A DNA stretch of 64,000 nt from Nocardia sp. NBC_00416 (GCF_036032445.1 NZ_CP107932.1:7256501-7320500), one strand, 5' to 3'. Positions 1-9,544 are shown, numbered from the stretch's first letter. Notes: generated by a model not told the origin, from the sequence alone. Program-made: numbers and translations.

Positions 1-108
1 TCGCCGCGCCGCACCCGGCCATTTACTCTTGTTCAGCATCGGTGAGACATCGCCTGGGGGAATCCTGCAGGCAGTAACTCGCGTCTCCCCAGAAAGGATT
101 CGAGCCAG

Positions 109-927
109 ATGACGGTACTCGACTCGATTCTCGACGGGGTCCGCTCGGATGTAGCCGCTCGGGAAGCGGTGCTGGACTTCCCCGCGGTGAAGGCAGCGGC
201 CGCCGCCGCAGTGCCTCCGCTCGATGCGAAGGCAGCGCTCCTCGAAGACGGCATCGGCGTGATCGCCGAGGTCAAGCGGGCCAGCCCCTCCAAAGGGGCA
301 CTAGCCGAGATCATCGATCCGGCCAGTCTCGCCAAGTCCTACGAGGACGGTGGCGCCCGGATCATCAGCGTGCTCACCGAGGGCAGGCGCTTCCACGGAT
401 CGCTCGACGACCTCGACGCGGTCCGCGCGACGGTGACCATTCCGGTGCTGCGCAAGGATTTCGTGGTCGGTCCCTACCAGATCCACGAGGCCCGCGCGCA
501 CGGCGCCGACGTGATCCTGCTGATCGTGGCCGCGCTGGAGCAGGACACGCTGGCCTCGCTCATCGATCGCACCGAATCGCTCGGGATGACCGCGCTGGTC
601 GAGGTGCACACCGAGGAAGAGGCCGATCGCGCCCTCACCGCGGGCGCGTCGGTGATCGGGGTCAACGCCCGCAACCTCAAGACGCTCGAGGTCGACCGGG
701 ACTGCTTCTCCAGGATCGCCCCCGGCCTACCCACCGAAGTGGTCCGGATCGCCGAATCCGGGGTCCGCGGGACGGCCGATCTGCTCGCTTACGCCGGCGC
801 CGGCGCCGACGCGGTACTGGTGGGCGAAGGGCTGGTCACCAGTGGCGACCCGCGCGCGGCGGTTTCCGAGCTGGTCACCGCGGGCACGCACCCGTCCTGC
901 CCGAAACCGGCCCGGCGGGGACGATGA
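109..927 (+). CDS. trpC: Indole-3-glycerol-phosphate synthase
   Basis: TrpC (272 aa) closes the indole ring of 1-(2-carboxyphenylamino)-1-deoxyribulose-5-phosphate in cytoplasmic tryptophan synthesis. The (beta/alpha)8-barrel signatures are clear: [13 protein letters not shown] near residue 50, [12 protein letters not shown] near 108, [10 protein letters not shown] near 183 and IAESGVRG near 211. Length equals the mycobacterial enzyme. The ATG follows a purine-rich AGAAAGGA segment (91-98). The stop overlaps the trpB start by 4 nt (ATGA), so translation is coupled. No trpD or trpE is in view upstream. Confidence 0.97.
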   Translation: MTVLDSILDGVRSDVAAREAVLDFPAVKAAAAAAVPPLDAKAALLEDGIGVIAEVKRASPSKGALAEIIDPASLAKSYEDGGARIISVLTEGRRFHGSLDDLDAVRATVTIPVLRKDFVVGPYQIHEARAHGADVILLIVAALEQDTLASLIDRTESLGMTALVEVHTEEEADRALTAGASVIGVNARNLKTLEVDRDCFSRIAPGLPTEVVRIAESGVRGTADLLAYAGAGADAVLVGEGLVTSGDPRAAVSELVTAGTHPSCPKPARRGR

Positions 928-2219
928 TGGCGTCGGCCGGGCCGTCGTCCACCAGCGTCCCGTTGCCCGCCGCCAGCCGGGGGGTGGCGCAGCGCAGCGA
1001 ACACGAGCCCGATGAGGGCGGCCATTTCGGCGTCTACGGCGGCCGGCATGTGCCCGAGGCGCTGATGGCGGTGATCGAGGAGGTCACGGCCGAGTACGAC
1101 AAGGCTCGCCTGGACCCGGACTTCCTGGCCGAGCTCGATCGGCTGCAGCGTGACTACACCGGTCGCCCGTCACCGGTCTTCGAATGCGTCAATCTGGCCG
1201 AGCAGGCCGGGGGCGCGCGGATTCTGCTCAAACGGGAGGATCTGAACCACACCGGCTCGCACAAGATCAACAATGTGCTGGGCCAGGCACTGCTCGCCAA
1301 GCGGATGGGCAAGACCCGGGTCATCGCGGAAACGGGAGCCGGCCAGCACGGTGTCGCGACCGCCACCGCGTGCGCGCTGCTCGGCTTGCAGTGCATCGTC
1401 TATATGGGCGCGGTGGATACCGCGCGGCAGGCGTTGAACGTGGCCCGGATGCGACTGTTGGGCGCCGAGGTCATCTCGGTGACCCTGGGTTCGCAGACGC
1501 TCAAGGACGCGATCAACGAGGCGCTGCGCGATTGGGTCACCCACGCCGACGACACCTACTACTGCTTCGGCACCGCCGCCGGCCCGCATCCGTTCCCGGT
1601 GATGGTCCGCGATTTCCAGCGGGTCGTCGGGCTGGAGGCTCGCGCGCAGGTGCAGTCCCTGACCGGGCGGCTGCCGGATGCGGTCGCCGCCTGCGTGGGC
1701 GGCGGCTCCAATGCCATCGGCATCTTCCACGCCTTCATCGACGATCCCGGGGTCCGGTTGGTCGGGTACGAGGCCGCCGGCGACGGTGTGGACACCGGAC
1801 GGCATGCCGCCACCTTCGCCGGTGGGTCGCCGGGCGCGTTTCAGGGCGCCTACTCGTATCTGCTGCAGGACGAGGACGGGCAGACCATCGACTCGCATTC
1901 CATCTCCGCCGGACTCGACTACCCCGGCGTCGGCCCCGAGCACGCATTCCTGCGGGATACCGGCCGTGCCCAGTACCTGCCGATCACCGATACCGCCGCG
2001 ATGGACGCGCTGCTGCTGCTGAGCCGCCGCGAGGGCATCATCCCGGCCATCGAATCCGCGCACGCGGTGGCCGGGGCCATCGAACTCGGCCGCGAACTCG
2101 GCGAGGGCGCGATCATCCTGGTGAACCTGTCCGGTCGCGGCGACAAGGATATGGATACCGCCGCCCACTGGTTCGGGCTCTTCGATGATGCGGACAGCGG
2201 CAAGGAGAACGGTCAGTGA
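924..2219 (+). CDS. trpB: Tryptophan synthase beta chain
   Basis: TrpB (431 aa) condenses indole with serine using PLP and partners TrpA in the alpha2beta2 complex. The PLP lysine lies in HTGSHKINN (K114), followed by AETGAGQHG near residue 137 and the phosphate-binding GGGSNAIG near 257. The first 30 residues are a low-complexity Ser/Ala/Pro extension typical of actinobacterial TrpB. Two in-frame ATG codons lie side by side at 924 and 927; the first overlaps the trpC stop. The end overlaps the trpA GTG start by 4 nt. Confidence 0.97.
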   Translation: MMASAGPSSTSVPLPAASRGVAQRSEHEPDEGGHFGVYGGRHVPEALMAVIEEVTAEYDKARLDPDFLAELDRLQRDYTGRPSPVFECVNLAEQAGGARILLKREDLNHTGSHKINNVLGQALLAKRMGKTRVIAETGAGQHGVATATACALLGLQCIVYMGAVDTARQALNVARMRLLGAEVISVTLGSQTLKDAINEALRDWVTHADDTYYCFGTAAGPHPFPVMVRDFQRVVGLEARAQVQSLTGRLPDAVAACVGGGSNAIGIFHAFIDDPGVRLVGYEAAGDGVDTGRHAATFAGGSPGAFQGAYSYLLQDEDGQTIDSHSISAGLDYPGVGPEHAFLRDTGRAQYLPITDTAAMDALLLLSRREGIIPAIESAHAVAGAIELGRELGEGAIILVNLSGRGDKDMDTAAHWFGLFDDADSGKENGQ

Positions 2220-3016
2220 GTTCCGATTCGCGGCTCGGCGCCACGTTCGCCGCCTGCCGGGCCGAGGGGCGCGCCGCGCTCATCGGTTACCTTCCCGCCG
2301 GATACCCCGACCTCGACAGTTCCCGTCAGGTCGTGCGGGCGATGGTCGAATCCGGTTGCGATATCGTCGAAGTCGGCGTCGCCTACTCCGATCCGGTGAT
2401 GGACGGGCCCACCATCCAGGCCGCGGCCGAGCAGGCGCTGCGCGGCGGGGTGCGGGTACGGAACGTGTTCTCCGTGGTCGAGGCCGTCACCGACGCCGGG
2501 GCGCAAGCCGTGGTGATGAGCTACTGGAATCCGGTGCTCAAATACGGCGTGGATCGTTTCGCCCGGGACCTTTCCGCGGCCGGTGGCGCCGGCATCATCA
2601 CCCCGAATCTCATCCCGGAGGAAGCGGGCGACTGGTTCGCGGCGTCGGATGCGCACGCTCTGGACCGGATCTTCCTGGTCGCCCCCTCGTCCACCGAGGA
2701 GCGCCTGGCCAGCACGATCGACGCCAGCTCCGGGTTCGTCTACGCCGCGTCCACCATGGGCGTCACCGGAGCCCGTGACGCGGTGTCGAGCATGGCGCCC
2801 GCGCTGTGCGCCCGGATCCGCGAGCACAGCGATATTCCGATCGGAGTCGGGCTCGGGGTGCGCTCCGGAGCGCAGGCGGCCGAGATCGCCGGTTACGCAG
2901 ACGGCGTGATCGTCGGCTCCGCACTCGTATCGGCCGCTGGTACGGGCCTGGACGCGGTCCGCGTGCTGACCCGGGAGCTGGCCGAGGGCGTCCGCACCGC
3001 CGCCGTCGCATCCTGA
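2216..3016 (+). CDS. trpA: Tryptophan synthase alpha chain
   Basis: TrpA (266 aa) cleaves indole-3-glycerol phosphate and channels indole to TrpB. The catalytic Glu and Asp are in [16 protein letters not shown] near residues 49-64. GVTGAR and GVGLGVRSG are the phosphate-binding loops. The GTG start overlaps the trpB stop (GTGA), making trpC-trpB-trpA one tightly coupled unit. A separate promoter for lgt lies directly after the stop, so the trp operon probably ends here. Confidence 0.97.
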   Translation: MSSDSRLGATFAACRAEGRAALIGYLPAGYPDLDSSRQVVRAMVESGCDIVEVGVAYSDPVMDGPTIQAAAEQALRGGVRVRNVFSVVEAVTDAGAQAVVMSYWNPVLKYGVDRFARDLSAAGGAGIITPNLIPEEAGDWFAASDAHALDRIFLVAPSSTEERLASTIDASSGFVYAASTMGVTGARDAVSSMAPALCARIREHSDIPIGVGLGVRSGAQAAEIAGYADGVIVGSALVSAAGTGLDAVRVLTRELAEGVRTAAVAS

Positions 3017-3050
3017 CCCGCCCGGAATGACACACGGGTGGAGCCCGGGC

Positions 3051-3087
3051 TTGCCCTGACAACCGGCTCGACTACGGTTGCCCCGTG
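3051..3087 (+). promoter_or_regulatory. Promoter of lgt, leaderless start
   Basis: TTGCCC (3051-3056), a 16-nt spacer and TACGGT (3073-3078) form a sigma-70-type promoter. The GTG of lgt begins 7 nt after the -10 box, so the mRNA is predicted to start at the start codon. Inferred from sequence only. Confidence 0.6.
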
Positions 3088-4416
3088 ACCGTTCTCGCCG
3101 CACCGGAAACCGTCCTGCCCGCCGGCACCCCCGGCGGCGCCGTGCCGCACGCTGCCGAGCTGCTGGCCTATCTGCCCAGTCCGCCGCAGGGCGTCTGGGA
3201 GATCGGGCCGTTCCCGCTGCGCGCGTACGCGGTCTGCATCATCATCGGCATCATCGTCGCCATCTGGTGGGGCGAGAAACGCTGGCAGGCCCGCGGCGGC
3301 GAAGCGGGCACCGTACTGGACGTCGCGGTCTTCGCGGTCCCGTTCGGTCTCATCGGCGGCCGTCTCTACCACGTCGCCACGGACTGGCAGAAGTACTTCG
3401 GCGCCGACGGCAACCCGATGGACGCGCTGAAGATCTACCAGGGCGGTCTCGGGATCTGGGGTGCGGTGTTCTTCGGCGCCGTCGGCGCCTGGATCGCCTG
3501 CCGTATCTACAAGATTCCGTTGCCCGCGCTCGGCGACGCCGTGGCGCCGGCGATTCTGCTCGCCCAGGCCATCGGCCGGCTCGGCAATTACTTCAACCAG
3601 GAACTCTACGGCCGGGAGACCGATCTGCCGTGGGGTCTCGAGATCTATCTGCGGTTCGACGAGTCCGGCCGACTCGACATGATGAACGGTGTGTCCTCCG
3701 GCGAGGTGCATTCGATCGTGCACCCCACGTTCCTCTACGAACTGATATGGAACGTGCTCGTGGTGGTGGCGCTGGTGCTGATCGACCGCCGCTTCCGGAT
3801 CGGCCACGGCCGGCTGTTCGCGCTGTACGTCGCGGGCTACTGCTTCGGCCGCTTCTTCGTCGAACTCATGCGTGACGACGAGGCCACCCATCTCGCCGGC
3901 ATCCGGATCAATTCGTTCACCTCCGGCCTGGTGTTCCTCGCGGCGATCGCCTACGTCCTGTTCGCGACGAAGGGCCGGGAGACTCCCGCCCAACTGAGCC
4001 CCGACGCGGGTCCCCGCCCCTGGCCCTGGCAGATCGGCGCACTGCGTACGGCGGGTGCGGCCGGGGGTGCGACCGATTCCGTTGTCGCCGCGGACGAGAC
4101 GCCTGGTGAGGGCGCGGACGGCCCCGCCGAGCCGGAGTCGGCGACGGAGACCTCGGGTGAGCCGGCGGAGTCGGAGGGCGCCGAGGAGAAGGCGGAGTCC
4201 GACGAACCGGCTGCGGCTTCGGACTCGGCGGCTTCGGACTCGGCGGGATCGGAGTCGGCGGGCGCGGACTTGGCAAGTGCGGAGTCGGCGGGCGCGGAGT
4301 CGGAGTCGGAGTCGGCCGGGTCGGGGTCGGCGGTGACCGCCACCGAATCATCCGATGATTCGGTCGCGGACCGGAACGGCGACACCGCCGAATCCGGCGC
4401 TGCGCGAAGCAAATAG
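3085..4416 (+). CDS. lgt: Prolipoprotein diacylglyceryl transferase with acidic tail
   Basis: Lgt (443 aa) is an inner-membrane enzyme moving diacylglycerol from phosphatidylglycerol to the lipobox cysteine of prelipoproteins. The family signature is visible as GGRLYHV near residue 91 and AIGRLGNYFNQELYG near 165-180, with several hydrophobic spans over residues 45-300. After about residue 305 comes a ~135-residue Ala/Ser/Glu/Asp-rich low-complexity tail, as in mycobacterial Lgt. Substrates in this window include the lipoproteins at 10571 and 21340. No Shine-Dalgarno is seen; the GTG fits a leaderless mRNA. Confidence 0.96.
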   Translation: MTVLAAPETVLPAGTPGGAVPHAAELLAYLPSPPQGVWEIGPFPLRAYAVCIIIGIIVAIWWGEKRWQARGGEAGTVLDVAVFAVPFGLIGGRLYHVATDWQKYFGADGNPMDALKIYQGGLGIWGAVFFGAVGAWIACRIYKIPLPALGDAVAPAILLAQAIGRLGNYFNQELYGRETDLPWGLEIYLRFDESGRLDMMNGVSSGEVHSIVHPTFLYELIWNVLVVVALVLIDRRFRIGHGRLFALYVAGYCFGRFFVELMRDDEATHLAGIRINSFTSGLVFLAAIAYVLFATKGRETPAQLSPDAGPRPWPWQIGALRTAGAAGGATDSVVAADETPGEGADGPAEPESATETSGEPAESEGAEEKAESDEPAAASDSAASDSAGSESAGADLASAESAGAESESESAGSGSAVTATESSDDSVADRNGDTAESGAARSK

Positions 4417-4419
4417 GAC

Positions 4420-4452
4420 GCTGCCAGGCGGCCCGGGAGGCCGTCTGGCAGC
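4420..4452 (+). terminator. Hairpin terminator after lgt
   Basis: A 14-bp stem (4420-4433 with 4439-4452, one G-T wobble) and a 5-nt loop follow the lgt stop by 3 nt. There is no long T tract, as is usual for actinobacterial terminators. Confidence 0.65.
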
Positions 4453-4519
4453 ATCTTGTCGGAGGGGAGGCGACAACCGGTTGTCCTCCGCTGCCGGGGG
4501 TACTACCCAAGGAGGAACG

Positions 4520-5077
4520 ATGACCGATCCGTACCAGCAGGGCGGACCGCAGTACGGCGCACCCGGGCCCGGCCCGGATCTGAGCAAATCGCCCGGCGCG
4601 CCGGGCTATCCGTCGCAGCCGCAGCCGCAGCCCTACCAGTCCCAGCCGTATCCGTCGCAGCCGCAGCCCTATCCGGGCCAGCCGGGTCCGCAGTACGGTC
4701 AGCCGCAGGGTTACGGTCAGCCGCCGCCCGGGTACGGTCAGCCGCCGCCCGGGTACGGTCAGCCGCCGCCCGGGTACGGCCCGCCGATGGGGCCGGGCGG
4801 ATACAACCCGATGGATCCCGAAGCACCCTATGGCCGCGATATCAACGGCGTGCCGTACTCGGACAAGCAGAAACTGACCGCCGGTCTGCTGCAGATCTTC
4901 CTGGGTTCGTTCGGCGCCGGCCGGTTCTACATCGGTGATACCGGTATCGCCGTGGCTCAGATCGCGGCCACCTGGCTCACCTGTGGGCTCGGCGGTATCT
5001 GGCCGCTGATCGACGGCATCATGATGCTCACCGGCAGTGTGCAGGACACCCAGGGGCGTCCGCTGCGCGAGAACTGA
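4520..5077 (+). CDS. TM2-domain membrane protein with Pro/Gln/Gly/Tyr-rich N-terminus
   Basis: The 185-residue product has an N-terminal ~95 residues rich in P, Q, G and Y, including three perfect GYGQPPP heptads. A TM2 domain follows (residues ~115-175) with the GxFGAGRFYIGD motif and two hydrophobic segments. A strong GGAGG (4511-4515) sits 4 nt before the ATG, which decides the start. It occupies the position of the TM2-type gene after lgt in M. tuberculosis (Rv1615 region). Function unknown; TM2 proteins are small two-helix membrane proteins. Flanked by hairpins on both sides, so probably monocistronic. Confidence 0.85.
   Translation: MTDPYQQGGPQYGAPGPGPDLSKSPGAPGYPSQPQPQPYQSQPYPSQPQPYPGQPGPQYGQPQGYGQPPPGYGQPPPGYGQPPPGYGPPMGPGGYNPMDPEAPYGRDINGVPYSDKQKLTAGLLQIFLGSFGAGRFYIGDTGIAVAQIAATWLTCGLGGIWPLIDGIMMLTGSVQDTQGRPLREN
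4712..4780 (+). repeat. 21-bp tandem repeat coding GYGQPPP
   Basis: Three perfect copies of a 21-bp unit beginning TACGGTCAGCCG (4712-4774) plus 6 bases of a fourth. Each copy adds one heptad in the TM2 protein's N-terminal tail and keeps the frame. Confidence 0.9.
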
Positions 5078-5093
5078 CCAGCCACGTACAGGT

Positions 5094-5120
5094 CGGACCC
5101 CCGGTGCCGCCGGGGGTCCG
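5094..5120 (+). terminator. Hairpin terminator after TM2 gene
   Basis: Perfect 11-bp stem (5094-5104 with 5110-5120) with a 5-nt loop, 17 nt after the stop codon. No T tract. Confidence 0.65.
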
Positions 5121-5320
5121 ATGCGTTCCGGGGGCAGGATCACCGGCCCCCACCTGCCCCGGAACACCGCTGGGCCACGATCGTATCGGCGCGCGGAATT
5201 CATCGTCGGGTAACAGCGCGATCAACCAGGTGGATCACCATGATTCACGCAGGTGTCCATTCTCGCGTTCCGGAGACGCCCGGCCCGCGGGCCGGGCGGG
5301 ACGGGACATCCCGGCAGGAT

Positions 5321-5336
5321 TAGGCTTCGACACGTG
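5321..5336 (+). promoter_or_regulatory. -10 box of pyk, leaderless start
   Basis: TAGGCT (5321-5326) ends 7 nt before GTG 5334. There is no Shine-Dalgarno, so a leaderless transcript starting at the GTG is likely. No convincing -35 box was seen. Confidence 0.5.
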
Positions 5337-6752
5337 ATGCGACGGACGAAGATTGTGTGCACCCTCGGCCCGGCCACTGCCACCGAGGAACGTATTCGAG
5401 AGCTCGTCGAGAGTGGGATGGATGTCGCGCGGCTCAACTTCAGCCACGGCGAGCACTCCGACCACGCCGAAAACTACAAGAAGGTGCGGCAGGCCTGCGA
5501 CGACCTCAGCCGCGCCGTCGGCATACTCGCCGACCTGCAGGGCCCCAAGATCCGGCTGGGCCGCTTCGCCGAGGAACGGACCGTCTGGGCGACCGGTGAG
5601 ACCGTTCGAATCACGGTCGACGATATCGTCGGCAGCCACGATCGGGTCTCCACCACCTACAAGCAGCTCGCCGCCGACGCCAAATCGGGCGATCGGCTGC
5701 TGGTCGACGACGGCAAGGTCGGCCTGGAAGTGATCCGCGTCGAGGGCAACGACGTGGTGTGCGAGGTCACCGAGGGCGGGCCGGTCAGCAACAACAAGGG
5801 TGTTTCGCTGCCGGGTATGGACGTTTCGGTCCCCGCGCTCTCCGAGAAGGACATCGAAGACCTGGAATTCGCCCTCAACCTGGGCGTGGACTTCATCGCG
5901 CTGTCGTTCGTGCGTTCGCCGTCCGATATCGAACTGGTGCACGAGGTGATGGATCGGGTCGGCCGGCGGGTGCCGGTGATCGGCAAACTGGAGAAGCCGG
6001 AGGCCATCGACAACCTCGAGGCCATCGTGCTGGCTTTCGACGCGGTGATGGTGGCCCGCGGCGACCTCGGTGTGGAGCTGCCGCTCGAGCAGGTGCCGAT
6101 CGTGCAGAAGCGGGCGATCCAGATGGCGCGGGAGAACGCCAAGCCGGTGATCGTCGCCACCCAGATGCTCGAATCGATGATCGAGAACTCCCGGCCCACC
6201 CGTGCGGAGGCCTCGGACGTGGCGAACGCCGTGCTCGACGGCGCCGACGCGGTGATGCTGTCCGGGGAGACCTCGGTCGGCAAGTATCCGATCGAGACGG
6301 TGCGCACCATGGCCCGCATCGTGCACGCGGTGGAAACCGAATCCACCAGCGTCCCACCGCTGACGCATACGCCGCGTACCAAGCGCGGCGTCATCTCCTA
6401 CGCGGCGCGCGATATCGGCGAGCGTCTCAACGCCAAGGCGCTGGTCGCGTTCACCCAGTCCGGTGACACGGTGCGCCGCCTGGCGCGGTTGCACACCCCG
6501 CTGCCGCTGCTGGCGTTCACCCCGCTGCCCGAGGTGCGCAGCCAGCTCGCGCTGACCTGGGGTACCGAAACGTTCATCGTGCCCACCGTGGACAGCACCG
6601 ACGCGATGATCCAGCAGGTCGATCAGGCGCTGCTGAGCATGAACCGCTACACCAAGGGCGACCTGGTGGTCATCGTGGCGGGCTCCCCGCCCGGTACCGT
6701 CGGCTCGACGAACCTGATCCATGTGCACCGCATCGGCGAGGAGGACCACTGA
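5334..6752 (+). CDS. pyk: Pyruvate kinase
   Basis: Pyruvate kinase (472 aa) makes pyruvate and ATP from PEP and ADP at the end of glycolysis. It begins RRTKIVCTLGPAT and has ADLQGPKIRLGRF near residue 73, the active-site stretch IGKLEKPEAIDNL near 215, MVARGDLGVELP near 238 and MLSGETSVGKYP near 307. No extra C-terminal PEP-utiliser domain. GTG 5334 and ATG 5337 are adjacent and in frame; 5334 is chosen because it lies 7 nt from the -10 box and gives the family's usual length. Confidence 0.96.
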   Translation: MMRRTKIVCTLGPATATEERIRELVESGMDVARLNFSHGEHSDHAENYKKVRQACDDLSRAVGILADLQGPKIRLGRFAEERTVWATGETVRITVDDIVGSHDRVSTTYKQLAADAKSGDRLLVDDGKVGLEVIRVEGNDVVCEVTEGGPVSNNKGVSLPGMDVSVPALSEKDIEDLEFALNLGVDFIALSFVRSPSDIELVHEVMDRVGRRVPVIGKLEKPEAIDNLEAIVLAFDAVMVARGDLGVELPLEQVPIVQKRAIQMARENAKPVIVATQMLESMIENSRPTRAEASDVANAVLDGADAVMLSGETSVGKYPIETVRTMARIVHAVETESTSVPPLTHTPRTKRGVISYAARDIGERLNAKALVAFTQSGDTVRRLARLHTPLPLLAFTPLPEVRSQLALTWGTETFIVPTVDSTDAMIQQVDQALLSMNRYTKGDLVVIVAGSPPGTVGSTNLIHVHRIGEEDH

Positions 6753-6778
6753 ATGCCCGAGGACCGCGGAGTCACGGG

Positions 6779-7672
6779 GTGAGCGCGCCGGTGGACGATA
6801 CCGCGGCCGGCGAGCGCAACGATCTCGACACCCTGCTCGGGCTGCTGGATCTCGAGGAGATATCCGCGGACGTCTTCCTCGGACATCATCCGGAGAAGGT
6901 GGCCAGCCGGACGTTCGGCGGGCAACTGGTGGCGCAGGCGCTCGTCGCGGCGGGCCGCACCGCCGGGCAGCGCCCCATCCATGCCCTCAACGCCCATTTC
7001 GTGCGGGGCGGCGATGTGAAGAAGCCGATCGAATTCCATGTCGAGCGGCATCGTGACGGTCGCGCCTTCGCCAATCGCACCGTCACCGCCATCCAGGACG
7101 GCCTGGAACTGTTCGTCATGCTGGCCTCCTTCCAGGAATGGGGGAAGGGCCTCGAGCATGCGCACGCGCGGCCGGAGGTGCCCGACCCGGAGACGCTGCC
7201 CCGGATCCAGGAGAGTTTCGCCGGATTCGAGGACAAACTCGAGATGTTCGTCAATGCTCCGCATCCGATCGATATGCGGTATACGAACGATCCGTCCTGG
7301 ATCATGAAGGGGACCGGCGAGAAGCTCAACCACAACCGGGTGTGGATGCGCGCCGACGGTGAGCTGCCGGACGACCCGCTGATCCATGTCGCGGCACTGA
7401 GCTACTCCTCCGACACCACCGTGCTGGATTCGATCATCACCACGCACGGCTTGTCCTGGGGGCTTGACCGGATCGTCGCCGCGACGGTGAACCATTCCAT
7501 CTGGTTCCACCGGCCGTTCCGATTCGACGAGTGGGCCCTGTACGCGACCGAGTCTCCGGTCGCCGCCGGGTCGCGCGGGCTGGCCACGGGTCGCTTCTAC
7601 TCCCGCGCGGGTGAGCTGCTCGCCACCACCGTGCAGGAAGGCGTGATCCGGCACTTCCCGGCCCGCCGCTGA
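6779..7672 (+). CDS. tesB: Acyl-CoA thioesterase II
   Basis: TesB (297 aa) hydrolyses acyl-CoA thioesters with a double hot-dog fold. TFGGQLVAQALVAA near residue 42 and HALNAHFVRGG near 68 are characteristic. The aspartate of the Asp-Gln-Thr triad type active site probably lies in SSDTTVLDSI near residue 214, and the family-typical NHSIWFHRPFRFDEW is near 239-253. It starts 26 nt after pyk, as in mycobacteria (pykA-tesB1), so cotranscription is likely. Confidence 0.94.
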   Translation: MSAPVDDTAAGERNDLDTLLGLLDLEEISADVFLGHHPEKVASRTFGGQLVAQALVAAGRTAGQRPIHALNAHFVRGGDVKKPIEFHVERHRDGRAFANRTVTAIQDGLELFVMLASFQEWGKGLEHAHARPEVPDPETLPRIQESFAGFEDKLEMFVNAPHPIDMRYTNDPSWIMKGTGEKLNHNRVWMRADGELPDDPLIHVAALSYSSDTTVLDSIITTHGLSWGLDRIVAATVNHSIWFHRPFRFDEWALYATESPVAAGSRGLATGRFYSRAGELLATTVQEGVIRHFPARR

Positions 7673-7690
7673 GCGAGGCCGGTCGGGCAG

Positions 7691-7750
7691 TGCTCGATTA
7701 GGAGCCTTCGCTGCTCGATTAGGAGCCTTCGCTGCTCGATAAGGAGCCGC
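7691..7750. repeat. 21-bp direct repeat, nearly 3 copies
   Basis: Two perfect copies of a 21-bp unit (TGCTCGATTAGGAGCCTTCGC region, 7691-7711 and 7712-7732) and a third diverged, truncated copy to 7750. They lie between the convergent tesB and the gene at 7778. Each unit carries an AGGAGC element. Confidence 0.85.
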
Positions 7751-7777
7751 TGCCCGGTCAGAGCCCGAGCTGCCGGA

Positions 7778-8185
7778 TCAGAGTCGTTCCGACAGCTTCG
7801 GCTCCATCTCGACATCTGTGCGCTGTTCGGCGCTGAACGTGAAGGGAGCGCCGGGGCGCAGCGTGTCCAGACCCCGGAGTAGCCGGCGCTCCAGCGCGTC
7901 GATATAGCCGTCGGTGAGCTCGGCAGGATCCCCGACGAGACTCAACGCGATCTCGAAGGTCGCGTGCCCGTCCGGTTCCGCACCCGGATTTCCGGCGCGC
8001 CAGCGGCTGTCCAACGCGCGGTGCCGGGAATCGTCTTCGGCGACGGGCAGGGTGAAACGCCACGCGCAGACGTCACCGTCGCCCAACTGTTCGGCGAGTT
8101 CAGCTCTGACGGTATCGACCAGACCTTCCAGGATTTCCGGTGTCACATAAACATGAAGCGAAACATCCGAAATGCGTTTCGGCAT
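7778..8185 (-). CDS. Conserved hypothetical protein, 135 aa
   Basis: I do not recognise the family. The product is acidic, soluble-looking, with no signal peptide or membrane helix. It starts MPKRISDVSLHVYV and has alternating beta-like (WRFTLPVAED) and helical stretches. An AGGA element about 7 nt upstream supports ATG 8185 rather than upstream in-frame codons. It is convergent with tesB across the 21-bp repeats. Third-position G/C usage is typical of the neighbours, so it is probably a native gene. Confidence 0.7.
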   Translation of the reverse strand: MPKRISDVSLHVYVTPEILEGLVDTVRAELAEQLGDGDVCAWRFTLPVAEDDSRHRALDSRWRAGNPGAEPDGHATFEIALSLVGDPAELTDGYIDALERRLLRGLDTLRPGAPFTFSAEQRTDVEMEPKLSERL

Positions 8186-8431
8186 GCCTGATTCCTGTCG
8201 TGTGTCGAACCTGCAACGGAAGTGGATTCTCGAATCTGTGTACCGGGTCGCGAGTGTAGTGCCCGCAACACGAAAAGTCAGGGCACGGGTCGGTATTCGA
8301 CGCGCCCGCAGGTGCGAGCCGTCGGCGCGGATACTCCCTGCGCACCGCGCCCTCACTGCCGTTCGAGGGTCCGCGCCGCATCGGTTGGCGCGCGCCGCGC
8401 GCCGGTCAGGCGGATATTCGGACGCGCGGCG

Positions 8432-9061
8432 TCACGCGTACCAGCCGGTGTGCTGGGCCGCGACCAGTGGAGACAACCGGGTCGATGACCTGCCCGGCCG
8501 GACTATCAGCGGTGGTCGTCCCCGGTGCTGGTCCCCGGGCGTGGCGGTGGGTGCCAGAGCCACCAACAGCGGCACCAGGGCATCGGCGATCTTGTCGCCG
8601 ACCTCGCAGTAGGCCTGGGCGGACAGGCCCACCGGGTCGGCGATGTTCTCCCGCCCCACCCGGGACAGATCGTGGCGCGAGCGATGCAGGTCGGCGACGG
8701 TGCGGGCGCCGGTGATCCGCGCGATCCGGTGGGCCTCCAGCAATGTGAAGGCGCGCGCGGCCGAACCGGCGGCCAGTTCGGTCGCCTCGTCACGGATGTT
8801 CTCGGTCATGGTGAGTACCAGATCCGCGCGATCGATATGCTCGGGTCGGAGTTTGCGAGCACGAAAACCACTGGGATCCCCACCGAGTCCGATAATGGCC
8901 TCGGCCGCCCGCGGTTCCACCGGAAAACCGACCAGGGCCCGGGTACCGGCGCTCTCGGCGGTGACCCCGGCGAGCCGGTATTCGACCGCGATGGAGCGGG
9001 TGAGCCGTTCGGCGAGTACCGACCGGCACACATTTCCATTGCAGACGAACAGGATGTGCAT
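8432..9061 (-). CDS. Low-molecular-weight protein-tyrosine phosphatase family
   Basis: The 209-aa product begins MHILFVCNGNVCRS, the CX5R phosphatase loop with Cys7 and Arg13 at the N-terminus. IADPVG near residue 158 supplies the late catalytic Asp expected in the family. About 45 residues follow the catalytic domain and are low complexity. The family dephosphorylates phosphotyrosine, or reduces arsenate in the related ArsC branch; substrate here is unknown. A TACCGT -10 box (9068-9073) ends 6 nt before the ATG on this strand, suggesting a leaderless mRNA. Confidence 0.88.
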   Translation of the reverse strand: MHILFVCNGNVCRSVLAERLTRSIAVEYRLAGVTAESAGTRALVGFPVEPRAAEAIIGLGGDPSGFRARKLRPEHIDRADLVLTMTENIRDEATELAAGSAARAFTLLEAHRIARITGARTVADLHRSRHDLSRVGRENIADPVGLSAQAYCEVGDKIADALVPLLVALAPTATPGDQHRGRPPLIVRPGRSSTRLSPLVAAQHTGWYA

Positions 9062-9457
9062 ATCGCTACGGTAATTCGCGCGAAAGCGGCCGAGCGGCGC
9101 TGTCCGTGCAATATCACAGCGGTCTGGTGATGAATTCATCTGCGTGCAGCATGCCGTATACGAATAGATCCTGGATTTATTCCTCGGTAAACACATTGTT
9201 TCGGTGACGCCCGTACCCATCTCCCCATCTCGGGATCGGGCGCCGGCCGGTACCCCGTACATCCGTGCCTTCTCCGGCGCCGGGATCACCGCTGAAGCAG
9301 CTCGCCGATCGCGGGGGAGTTCGCTTCAGGCGGCTGATCGTCACGGCATCGTTCGTGGACCACTTGGATGCGGGAACGAAGAGAGGGGCCGTCGGCGGGT
9401 GGCCTGTCACGGACTGTGAGGGGGAGTCGGGCCGGATCCGGAAATGCCGTCCGACCT
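9062..9457. other. Gene-free stretch upstream of the phosphatase gene
   Basis: No supported gene. The segment 9126-9210 is clearly A/T-richer than its surroundings. The only signal seen is the minus-strand -10 box TACCGT at 9068-9073 for the phosphatase gene. The tRNA-Leu ends at 9458. Confidence 0.5.
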
Positions 9458-9544
9458 TGGTGCCGAGTGTGGGACTCGAACCCACACGTCCTTCCGGACA
9501 ACGGTTTTTGAGACCGTCGCGTCTGCCAGTTCCGCCAACTCGGC
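9458..9544 (-). tRNA. tRNA-Leu (anticodon CAA)
   Basis: Class II tRNA with acceptor stem GCCGAGT/ACTCGGC, discriminator A, an encoded CCA end (9458-9460) and T arm GTGGGTTCGAGTCCCAC. Anticodon stem ACGGT/ACCGT encloses the loop CTCAAAA, so the anticodon is CAA and reads UUG. A long variable arm (GTCCGGAAGGAC) confirms Leu. Confidence 0.96.

Noticed and set aside
5235-6749. 504-codon minus-strand open frame opposite pyk
   Set aside because: Shadow of pyk with the usual antisense composition; no ribosome-binding site or motif.
7691-7750. CRISPR array
   Set aside because: The 21-bp units are directly adjacent with no spacers, and no cas genes exist in the window.
7597-7815. 72-codon minus-strand frame with LLIEQRR repeats
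   Set aside because: Created only by translation of the 21-bp DNA repeat; no start signals.
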